This document shows, piece by piece, positions 57,554-64,000 of a stretch of 64,000 nt of DNA (its first letter is position 1; each line of letters starts with the position of its first letter). This DNA comes from CALZKI01 sp964567585 (lineage in GTDB: Bacteria > Bacillota > Clostridia > Lachnospirales > Lachnospiraceae), in assembly GCA_964567585.1 (NCBI GenBank), contig CAZMND010000002.1:8673-72672 (forward strand), in the 5' to 3' direction. The notes under the pieces were generated by a model that was not told the origin of the DNA, searched no databases, and worked only from the letters and a program-made list of their open reading frames with translations. Position numbers and translations under genes: made by a program.

Positions 57554-58939
57554 ATGGAAGAAAATAATGTCATACAGTTTCCCAAACTCAAAAAATTAAA
57601 TTTGGGTATTTTAGCATTTTTTGTATTGATTATTTTTTATCTGTGTGGAATTATGTATTCTTATTTTACCTCCAAACATATTGTTAGTTATCAGGTATTA
57701 AACAGTTCACTATCTACGGAAAGTACCTATACAGGTATTGCATTACGTGAAGAGACCGTTTACACGGCAAATAAAAGCGGATATTTGAACTATTATGTAA
57801 GGGAAGCTTCTAAAGTGGGTTATGGAAATTTAATATATTCCGTGGATCCTGATGGTTCTGTAAAAGAAATAATTAGTTCGAATCTTACAGATAACGTATC
57901 AGTTCTTTCAGAAGAAGAACTTAATCTGTTGCGAACAGAAATTACAGGATATGTATCCAATTTTGATGTTGCAAATTATTCTGATACCTATCAGTTAAAA
58001 TATACTATCCAAAATTATATTTCCAAAATTTTAAGTGAATCCTTATCCTCTTTGCAATCAAGCGGAAATGTTCATTTTTCCTATGCAAATAAACCGGGAT
58101 ATGTAATTTATTCCGTAGACGGCTATGAAAATCTTACTCCCACAGATATCACGGAAGATATAATGAGCAGAAGAAATTATGAGAAAAAAAATCTGATTAT
58201 GGGTGAAGAAATTGCCGCCGGAGATCCTGCGTATAAACTGTGTACATCCGAAAATTGGTCGATTGTTATTGAATGTAACGAAGCTTATGCAGATAAACTG
58301 GTTGCGGAAGAGTATGTTCAGGTCAAATTTGAAAAGAATCAGAACACTTCATGGGGAAAGGTTACAAAATACAATAATCCGGATGGAAAAACATATGTAA
58401 GTCTTACATTTAACAATTCGGTGATTGCTTTTTGTACAGAACGTTTTATAGATATTGAGATTATACTGGAAAAAGAAAATGGATTAAAAATTCCAAACAC
58501 TTCTATCGTAGAAAAAGAATTTTTCTTAATTCCGTCCAAATATATTATGAAAGGTGCTAACAGCACAACAGGATATATGGTTAGTCGATTGACATATGAC
58601 AGTAAGGGCGAGCGTATTAGAGAAACCTTCGAGATTTCAATTTATAATTATGATGAAGCGAATGAATTGTATTATGTAGACGATGAAATATTGAGAAAAG
58701 ATGATATTTTATGTGCTGAAGATACTATGACTGATACACATATTGTTGGGCAAACGGGCACATTGATTGGTGTTTATAATATCAATAAAGGTTATGCGGA
58801 TTTTAAACAAATTATTATTTTATCGCAAAATGATGAATATTCTATTGTTGCGTCCAATACAGATTACGGTCTGAATATGTATGATTATATCGTTCTGGAT
58901 GCAAAAGTAGTTAATGAAAATGATTTTATTTATGAATAG
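57554..58939 (+). CDS. HlyD-like membrane-anchored adaptor protein
   Basis: I place the start at ATG 57554, right after TTAGGAGGTGC, giving 461 residues. One TM helix lies at about 19-40. The extracytoplasmic part contains two half-lipoyl/barrel-like stretches typical of HlyD/RND adaptors (Thr-Gly-Ile-Ala-Leu-Arg-Glu-Glu-Thr, Ala-Asn-Lys-Ser-Gly-Tyr-Leu-Asn-Tyr-Tyr-Val) around a short helical region. No ABC or RND exporter gene is adjacent. Its place before yggS and sepF is conserved in Lachnospiraceae as far as I recall, suggesting an envelope or division role. Confidence 0.75.
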   Translation: MEENNVIQFPKLKKLNLGILAFFVLIIFYLCGIMYSYFTSKHIVSYQVLNSSLSTESTYTGIALREETVYTANKSGYLNYYVREASKVGYGNLIYSVDPDGSVKEIISSNLTDNVSVLSEEELNLLRTEITGYVSNFDVANYSDTYQLKYTIQNYISKILSESLSSLQSSGNVHFSYANKPGYVIYSVDGYENLTPTDITEDIMSRRNYEKKNLIMGEEIAAGDPAYKLCTSENWSIVIECNEAYADKLVAEEYVQVKFEKNQNTSWGKVTKYNNPDGKTYVSLTFNNSVIAFCTERFIDIEIILEKENGLKIPNTSIVEKEFFLIPSKYIMKGANSTTGYMVSRLTYDSKGERIRETFEISIYNYDEANELYYVDDEILRKDDILCAEDTMTDTHIVGQTGTLIGVYNINKGYADFKQIIILSQNDEYSIVASNTDYGLNMYDYIVLDAKVVNENDFIYE

Positions 58940-58947
58940 GTGTATTT

Positions 58948-59646
58948 ATGATAAAAGACAATTATTTCAAAGTAAATGAACAGATTGTATCTGTATGTGA
59001 AAAGAACAATATTCCAAAAGAAAAAGTAACATTAATTGCAGTCAGCAAAACAAAACCCGTGGCAGATATTGAACAGGTATATGAAGCAGGATGTCGTGAT
59101 TTTGGCGAAAACAAAGCGCAGGAGATGAAAGAAAAATACGAAGTACTTCCTAAGGATATCCGCTGGCATTTTATTGGAACTTTACAAAAAAACAAGGTAA
59201 AATATGTTGTAGGAAAAGCTTTTCTGATACACAGTGTCGACAGTTATGAGCTAGCATTGGAAATACAGAAACGCGCCGAAAAAATAGATGTTCACTGTGA
59301 TATTTTAATTGAAGTAAATGTTGCAAAAGAGGCTTCAAAACAAGGAATATTTGATTTTGAAGAAGTAATGGAAACCATAAAGCAAATCAGTGTACTACCT
59401 AATGTACACATTAAAGGTCTTATGACAATTGCTCCCATTTGTGAGAAATCATCGGACAATGCCATTTATTTTAGGCAGTTGAAGGATTTATCTGTTGACA
59501 TAATGACCAAAAACATTGATAATGTTTGTATGGATATTTTATCAATGGGTATGAGTTCTGATTATGAAACAGCCATAGAAGAGGGTGCTACATATGTCAG
59601 AGTAGGGACAAGCATCTTTGGCGTGCGAAATTATAGCCCACAATAA
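58948..59646 (+). CDS. yggS: YggS-family PLP-binding protein
   Basis: This 232-residue alanine-racemase-like TIM barrel has the PLP Lys in Ala-Val-Ser-Lys-Thr-Lys-Pro, Phe-Gly-Glu-Asn-Lys-Ala-Gln-Glu, Trp-His-Phe-Ile-Gly-Thr-Leu-Gln-Lys-Asn-Lys and the C-terminal Ser-Met-Gly-Met-Ser-Ser-Asp, Val-Arg-Val-Gly-Thr-Ser-Ile-Phe-Gly. It maintains PLP homeostasis. It is followed by sepF, the usual division-cluster order. Confidence 0.96.
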   Translation: MIKDNYFKVNEQIVSVCEKNNIPKEKVTLIAVSKTKPVADIEQVYEAGCRDFGENKAQEMKEKYEVLPKDIRWHFIGTLQKNKVKYVVGKAFLIHSVDSYELALEIQKRAEKIDVHCDILIEVNVAKEASKQGIFDFEEVMETIKQISVLPNVHIKGLMTIAPICEKSSDNAIYFRQLKDLSVDIMTKNIDNVCMDILSMGMSSDYETAIEEGATYVRVGTSIFGVRNYSPQ

Positions 59647-59667
59647 GATATAGTAAAGGAGACAGAT

Positions 59668-60144
59668 ATGTTACTGGATAGGTTTGTAAATAGTTTTTCA
59701 ACAATGGGAAATGATGATGTGTATGATGATTATGATGATCCGGATTATGTAGTAGATGAAGAACCGGTAAATACAAAGAAAGAATCTGCACCTGTTGAAG
59801 ATGAAAGACCAAAGAGAAACAACAATGCAAATAAAGTTTCTCCAATCGGAAGAAATAAAAGGGTACAGGGTAATGGAATGGAAGTATGTGTTATTAAGCC
59901 GACATCCGTTGATGATGGAAGAGAAATTACAGAAACACTGTTATCTAACAGAACGGTTGTTTTAAATTTGGAAGGTCTTGATGTCAATATTGCACAGAGA
60001 ATTATTGACTTTGCTTCCGGTTCAACTTATGCAATCGGTGGCAGCTTACAAAAAATTTCACAATACATTTTTATTTTAACACCGGCAAGTGTTGATATTT
60101 CAGGTGATATCCAAGGCTATTTTGATGGTGCATTTGATGTATAA
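59668..60144 (+). CDS. sepF: cell division protein SepF
   Basis: This 158-residue protein starts after AAAGGAGACAG. It has an N-terminal amphipathic membrane helix, an acidic then basic disordered linker (about 15-65) and the C-terminal SepF/YlmF domain with Val-Val-Leu-Asn-Leu-Glu-Gly-Leu-Asp, Arg-Ile-Ile-Asp-Phe-Ala-Ser-Gly-Ser. It tethers FtsZ to the membrane and shapes the ring. Confidence 0.95.
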   Translation: MLLDRFVNSFSTMGNDDVYDDYDDPDYVVDEEPVNTKKESAPVEDERPKRNNNANKVSPIGRNKRVQGNGMEVCVIKPTSVDDGREITETLLSNRTVVLNLEGLDVNIAQRIIDFASGSTYAIGGSLQKISQYIFILTPASVDISGDIQGYFDGAFDV

Positions 60145-60173
60145 AAATAAGAATTAAACAAAATCGTAAACTA

Positions 60174-60215
60174 AAAACTTCCCTCGCATTTCGTTGCGGT
60201 TTTGGGAAGTTTTTT
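60174..60215 (+). terminator. Rho-independent terminator after sepF
   Basis: An outer stem AAAACTTCCC / GGGAAGTTTT, with an inner small hairpin TCGCA / TTGCG, is followed by a T-run. It separates sepF from aroB. Confidence 0.85.
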
Positions 60216-60252
60216 CTAAATAAATTATTATACAAAGAGAGGCTTAAATATT

Positions 60253-61362
60253 ATGGCTAACACACTTACAGTAAATATGGGAAACAAACCATGTTATGAT
60301 ATTTATATTACAAAAGGATTCGATGCATTATGTGAGCAATTGACAAAAATTTCATTAACAGATAAGAAATTTGCAATTATAACTGATAGCCAGGTCGGAC
60401 CAATTTATGCAGAAAAGGTTACTGATGCCTTAAAAACAGCCGCAACAGAGGTTGTTTCATTCAGTTTTAAAGCCGGAGAGGCAAGTAAAAATCTCGATAC
60501 AATCAATGAAATCTATGATTTTTTATTAGAAAATAATTTTACAAGAAGTGATGTTTTAATCGCTCTTGGTGGCGGTGTTGTAGGTGATATGACAGGTTTC
60601 GTTGCAGCAACATATATGCGCGGAATGGATTTTATCCAGGTGCCTACATCGCTTTTAGCCCAGGTAGACAGCAGTGTGGGCGGAAAAACAGGCGTTGATT
60701 ATAAACAGTACAAAAACATTATCGGTGCTTTCAATATGCCTCGTCTTGTTTACATCAATACAGAAACTTTAAATACTTTGGATGCAAGACAGTATTATGC
60801 CGGCATAGCCGAAGTAATGAAATATGGTCTTATCAGACGAAGTGCTTTTTATGTTTGGTTAATTGATAATATGTATGAAATTCACGATAAAGACGAAGCC
60901 GCTTTGGAATATATGATTGGTCAGTGTTGTCAGATAAAAAAAGAATATGTGGATAAAGATCCGTATGACAAAGGCGATAGAGCAATGTTGAATTTCGGAC
61001 ACACTATAGGCCACGCAATCGAAAAAGCAATGGATTTCAAACTTCTTCACGGAGAATGCGTAGCTCTTGGTTCAGTTGCCGCTGCATTTATATCCTGGAA
61101 AAAAGGCTATATCCAAATGGAAGATTATTACGAAATCCGCGATATGTTCGTGCCGTTCAATTTACCAATCAGTATTGATGGAATCGATGCCGATGCCATT
61201 ATGAACAACATTAAATATGACAAAAAACATGACGGAAAAACTCTTAACTTTATTTCCTTAAAAAAGGTTGGAAAAGCCTTTATTGACAAGACAGTAACTG
61301 CTGAGGAAATTAAAGCAGCATTGGATGAAATTATTTTTACCGAAGAGGATGCCCATGAATAA
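60253..61362 (+). CDS. aroB: 3-dehydroquinate synthase
   Basis: This 369-residue protein has the NAD-binding Gly-Gly-Gly-Val-Val-Gly-Asp-Met-Thr-Gly-Phe and Pro-Thr-Ser-Leu-Leu-Ala-Gln-Val-Asp-Ser-Ser-Val-Gly-Gly-Lys-Thr. The metal-ligand segment Asn-Phe-Gly-His-Thr-Ile-Gly-His-Ala-Ile-Glu and a Tyr-Asp-Lys-Lys near the C-terminus are also kept. It makes the shikimate-pathway ring. The end overlaps lspA by 8 bp. Confidence 0.96.
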   Translation: MANTLTVNMGNKPCYDIYITKGFDALCEQLTKISLTDKKFAIITDSQVGPIYAEKVTDALKTAATEVVSFSFKAGEASKNLDTINEIYDFLLENNFTRSDVLIALGGGVVGDMTGFVAATYMRGMDFIQVPTSLLAQVDSSVGGKTGVDYKQYKNIIGAFNMPRLVYINTETLNTLDARQYYAGIAEVMKYGLIRRSAFYVWLIDNMYEIHDKDEAALEYMIGQCCQIKKEYVDKDPYDKGDRAMLNFGHTIGHAIEKAMDFKLLHGECVALGSVAAAFISWKKGYIQMEDYYEIRDMFVPFNLPISIDGIDADAIMNNIKYDKKHDGKTLNFISLKKVGKAFIDKTVTAEEIKAALDEIIFTEEDAHE

Positions 61363-61885
61363 AAGCCGGTTTAAAAAGAAAATTCTTATATGGGATTTTT
61401 TATGTCTTATTTTACTGAATGTAGTAGACAGATTATCTAAATTTGCCGCTGTTTATTTTTGCGAAAATGAAAATTTCATAATTATAAAAGATGCATTTGA
61501 AATTACATATATGCAAAATACCGGTGGTGCATTGGGAATACTTAATAATCAAAGATTTTTCTTTATTTTTATTTCTGTACTTTTTATATGCCTGATTATA
61601 TTTTTTATGCTGGCAATGCCTGATGAACGTAAATTTAACGCTTTGCATATATGGCTTTCATTTATCTTATCAGGTACGATAGGAAATGTTGCAGACAGAA
61701 TTATTTATGGTTATGTAATTGATATAATCTATATTTCCAAGATTAACTTCCCGGTATTTAATTTGTCGGATGTATTTATGAGTATGGGAACGATATTTTT
61801 AGTTATTATTGTTCTTTTCAGATTAAAAGAAAAAGATTTTGAATTTTTGAATTTTAAACAAAACAAATATAGAGAGATTAAATAA
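61355..61885 (+). CDS. lspA: lipoprotein signal peptidase (signal peptidase II)
   Basis: I choose ATG 61355 (MNKSRFKKK), 6 bases after GAAGAGG, giving 176 residues. It has four TM helices. Family motifs are Asp-Arg-Leu-Ser-Lys, Asn-Thr-Gly-Gly-Ala-Leu-Gly, Gly-Asn-Val-Ala-Asp-Arg with the first catalytic Asp, and Phe-Asn-Leu-Ser-Asp with the second. The usual Asn-x-Gly-Ala-Ala-Phe is slightly changed. It cleaves lipoprotein signal peptides; the lspA-rluD pairing is common. Confidence 0.93.
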   Translation: MNKSRFKKKILIWDFLCLILLNVVDRLSKFAAVYFCENENFIIIKDAFEITYMQNTGGALGILNNQRFFFIFISVLFICLIIFFMLAMPDERKFNALHIWLSFILSGTIGNVADRIIYGYVIDIIYISKINFPVFNLSDVFMSMGTIFLVIIVLFRLKEKDFEFLNFKQNKYREIK

Positions 61886-62793
61886 TGGACAAATTTTTAT
61901 TTCAGATACAGGAAGAACTGGCGGATGAAAGAATTGATAAATGCTTATCTGTATTGATGGACACATTATCACGTTCCTACATTCAAAAGTTAATTAAAGA
62001 TGAACATGTATTAGTGAATAATAAGGTTGTTAAAGCAAATTATCGCGTAAAAGAAGATGATGAGGTTTGCTTTTATCTCCCTAAAAGTGTGGAACCGGAA
62101 ATTTTACCACAAGATATTCCTTTAGATGTTTTGTATGAAGATGAAGACGTAATTATTGTAAATAAACCGAAAGGAATGGTGGTTCATCCGGCCGCGGGAC
62201 ATTATAAAGATACCTTGGTAAATGGACTTTTATTTCATTGTAAAGACAGTCTGTCAGGGATTAATGGTGTAATGAGACCAGGAATAGTGCATCGGATTGA
62301 TATGAATACGACAGGTTCTCTGATTGTATGTAAAAATGATTTGGCGCACAATCATATTGCAGAACAACTCAAGGTGCATTCCATAAACCGAAAATATCAC
62401 GCCATTGTGTATGGTGTGTTAAAAGACGATTTTGGGACGATTGACAAACCAATCGGGAGAAGTGACACTGACCGCAAAAAAATGGCTGTAAACGCCAAAA
62501 ACGGGCGAAATGCGGTGACTCATTATAAAGTTTTAAAAAGATTTGAAAAATATACGTATATTGAATGTAAGTTGGAAACCGGAAGAACCCATCAAATCAG
62601 AGTTCATATGGCAAGCATAGGACATCCGATTTTAGGAGACGATGTGTATTCGGGTCGTTCTTGTCCGTTCAAATTAGAAGGACAGACACTACATGCAAAA
62701 ACGATTGGTTTTGTACATCCAAGAACCGAAGAATATGTGGAATTTGATGCTGCGTTACCACATTATTTTGTACACTTGTTGGATATTTTATAG
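61885..62793 (+). CDS. RluA-family pseudouridine synthase, RluD-like
   Basis: This 302-residue protein has an N-terminal S4 RNA-binding domain (about 14-72) and a catalytic domain with His-Arg-Ile-Asp-Met-Asn-Thr-Thr-Gly-Ser, in which Asp is the catalytic residue, and Gly-Arg-Thr-His-Gln-Ile-Arg-Val-His. It modifies uridines of rRNA; the exact site is not predictable. Start shares a base with the lspA stop. Confidence 0.95.
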   Translation: MDKFLFQIQEELADERIDKCLSVLMDTLSRSYIQKLIKDEHVLVNNKVVKANYRVKEDDEVCFYLPKSVEPEILPQDIPLDVLYEDEDVIIVNKPKGMVVHPAAGHYKDTLVNGLLFHCKDSLSGINGVMRPGIVHRIDMNTTGSLIVCKNDLAHNHIAEQLKVHSINRKYHAIVYGVLKDDFGTIDKPIGRSDTDRKKMAVNAKNGRNAVTHYKVLKRFEKYTYIECKLETGRTHQIRVHMASIGHPILGDDVYSGRSCPFKLEGQTLHAKTIGFVHPRTEEYVEFDAALPHYFVHLLDIL

Positions 62794-62830
62794 TATAATT
62801 TTAATAGAAAGATTTTTTGGGGGTGTATTT

Positions 62831-63457
62831 ATGAAAACAATCATTACAATCGGTCGTCAGTTCGGTTCAGGCGGAAGAGAAATAGGAGAGAAGATAGCTG
62901 CTCATTTTGGAATAAATTGTTATGATAAAGAACTTTTATCCATGGCCGCTAAAGAAAGCGGAATTTGTGAAGAAATGATTGAAATTCATGACGAAAGACC
63001 AACGAACTCATTTCTTTATAATTTAGTTATGGATACGTATTCGTTTGGCTACAACGCATCGTCATTTTCCGATATGCCAATTAGTCACAAGGTGTTTTTG
63101 GCACAATTTGATACTATCAAAAAAATAGCTGATGAAGGTCCATGTGTAATTGTTGGACGTTGTGCAGATTATGCTCTGAGCGAATACGATAACTGTATCC
63201 GCGTTTTCATACACGCCAAAGAAGATGCAAAAATCAACCGTATCATGGAAAAATACAATCTTTCATCTCAAAAAGCCAAAGAAATGATGACAAAAAAAGA
63301 CAAACAACGTCAAAGCTATTACAATTATTATTCATCCAATAAATGGGGACGCTCTGATACATATGATTTATCGATTGACAGCAGTGTTCTTGGCATTGAC
63401 GGAACTGTAGATATGTTGATCCAATTCATTAATAATTTTGAAAAACATATAAAATAA
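62831..63457 (+). CDS. cytidylate kinase-like protein
   Basis: The start at ATG 62831 follows GGGGGTGTATTT and gives 208 residues. The P-loop is Gly-Arg-Gln-Phe-Gly-Ser-Gly-Gly-Arg-Glu, as in the cytidylate-kinase-like (AAK6-type) family, followed by Tyr-Asp-Lys-Glu-Leu-Leu. A second conserved block is Val-Ile-Val-Gly-Arg-Cys-Ala-Asp-Tyr. It is common in clostridia and distinct from essential Cmk; substrate unknown. Confidence 0.88.
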   Translation: MKTIITIGRQFGSGGREIGEKIAAHFGINCYDKELLSMAAKESGICEEMIEIHDERPTNSFLYNLVMDTYSFGYNASSFSDMPISHKVFLAQFDTIKKIADEGPCVIVGRCADYALSEYDNCIRVFIHAKEDAKINRIMEKYNLSSQKAKEMMTKKDKQRQSYYNYYSSNKWGRSDTYDLSIDSSVLGIDGTVDMLIQFINNFEKHIK

Positions 63458-63563
63458 AGTATTTTGTGGAAGCGATATAATTATTCGCAAAAGACAACTT
63501 TAACGAAGAGTTTAATGCGTAACGAATATATAGGATGCTTTACAATCAATCCTTTGTTTATAC

Positions 63564-63591
63564 TTGCCTTTTAAACATTATTTTCTATAAT
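63564..63591 (+). promoter_or_regulatory. promoter-like sequence directly before the convergent hairpin
   Basis: TTGCCT (63564-63569), a 16-bp spacer and TATAAT (63586-63591) point rightward. Transcription from it would start at about the base of the hairpin at 63598, with no gene in between. It may be chance in A/T-rich DNA. Confidence 0.3.
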
Positions 63592-63597
63592 TTAAAT

Positions 63598-63644
63598 AAA
63601 AACGATGGCTTAACACTACTTTGTGTCGAAACCATCGTTTTTTA
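63598..63644. terminator. bidirectional terminator between the convergent cmk-like and dtd genes
   Basis: A stem AAAAACGATGG / CCATCGTTTTT with an 18-22 base loop carries A residues on one side and T residues on the other, so it can end transcripts from both directions. The remaining bases of the 63458-63682 gap show no gene. Confidence 0.85.
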
Positions 63645-63682
63645 TTGATATTGTCTGTAGTTTTTAATTACTTTAAAAAGGT

Positions 63683-64000
63683 TTAAGCTGATAATATTTC
63701 GGCAGAATCCAATATAATTGTAAAAGGACCATCATTTACAAGTGAAACCTTCATATCAGCACCAAATTCACCGGAATAAACCGTTTTACAATATAATGCT
63801 TCAGTTTTATTTAAAATATATTGATATAATTCATTCGCATATGCGGGATTACCTGCTTTAATAAATGAAGGTCTGTTTCCTTTTTTACAATCCGCATAAA
63901 GTGTAAATTGTGAAACAATTAACATATCGCCATCAACATCTTTGATGCTCAAATTTGTTTTGCCGTTTTCGTCTTCAAAAATTCGTAAACCAATTAACTT
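63683..64000 (-). CDS. dtd: D-aminoacyl-tRNA deacylase, 5' part outside the window
   Basis: On the minus strand the frame stays open to the right edge, so the start lies beyond 64000; the TTG at 63952 is internal. The visible 105 residues match the second two-thirds of DTD: Gly-Leu-Arg-Ile-Phe-Glu-Asp-Glu-Asn-Gly-Lys, Leu-Ile-Val-Ser-Gln-Phe-Thr-Leu-Tyr-Ala-Asp and the Asn-Asp-Gly-Pro-Phe-Thr active-site loop. It removes D-amino acids from mischarged tRNA. It is the only minus-strand gene seen. Confidence 0.95.
   Translation of the reverse strand, partial: KLIGLRIFEDENGKTNLSIKDVDGDMLIVSQFTLYADCKKGNRPSFIKAGNPAYANELYQYILNKTEALYCKTVYSGEFGADMKVSLVNDGPFTIILDSAEILSA

Noticed and set aside
63683..63952. 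dtd as a complete short gene starting at TTG 63952
   Set aside because: The frame continues to the window edge with conserved DTD residues before that TTG, so the gene is cut by the edge, not truncated.

Overview
This is a low-G+C, almost entirely plus-strand bacterial chromosome segment. The gene content points to a spore-forming clostridial Firmicute, most likely Lachnospiraceae. The sporulation pair yqfC/yqfD, a BofC-like protein, mreBCD followed by a PBP2 and minCDE, the DUF896 and DUF6472-type small proteins, and the HlyD-like/yggS/sepF block all fit that group. The assignment comes from gene content read by eye, not from a database search.

Region 1 (1-18569) is the remarkable part. It is one tightly packed operon containing a divergent F-type ATPase in the canonical order c, b, delta, alpha, gamma, beta, epsilon. 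The beta subunit keeps its P-loop and catalytic Glu/Asp, and alpha keeps its arginine finger, so the head should hydrolyse ATP. The c subunit, however, has Thr where the ion-binding carboxylate belongs, there is no recognisable subunit a, b and delta are fused, and epsilon lacks its C-terminal helices. In place of subunit a, the cluster carries a 527-residue bitopic protein with a Gly-Gly-X tract, a 5-TM protein, a 249-residue bitopic protein, and a 3,476-residue surface protein. The giant has a TM helix at each end and three GLUG-type beta-helix modules between. The three bitopic proteins appear to share one membrane-proximal ectodomain. My reading is that the ATPase is coupled to surface proteins instead of to an ion gradient. 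It is reminiscent of, but different from, the F1-like ATPases of mycoplasmas linked to gliding and to the MIB-MIP immunoglobulin system. I know of no description of this arrangement and could not search.

Region 2 (18570-31892) holds an LtaS-type phosphoglycerol transferase with an extra C-terminal domain, a small Cys-rich protein and pyrimidine-nucleoside phosphorylase. It continues with the conserved run yqfC-yqfD-phoH-(PgpH-like protein with a destroyed HD site)-ybeY, a MOP-superfamily flippase, a BofC-like protein and two FAD proteins.

Region 3 (31897-47334) is housekeeping: proB, DUF896, 5-formyl-THF cyclo-ligase, proA, PTS enzyme I, miaB, a SulP transporter, mutS, mutL, miaA, a methionine gamma-lyase-like PLP enzyme and radC.

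Region 4 (47363-64000) is a cell-shape and division block: a divergent mreB, mreC, mreD, PBP2, minC, minD, minE, rodA, mgsA and a DacF-like carboxypeptidase. It is followed by a small P-loop protein, an HlyD-like protein, yggS, sepF, aroB, lspA, an rluD-type synthase and a cytidylate-kinase-like protein. The only minus-strand gene, dtd, is cut by the right edge. No tRNA, rRNA, IS element or CRISPR array was seen. The longest stretch without a gene is 63458-63682 (225 bp), so no gap exceeds 300 bp.
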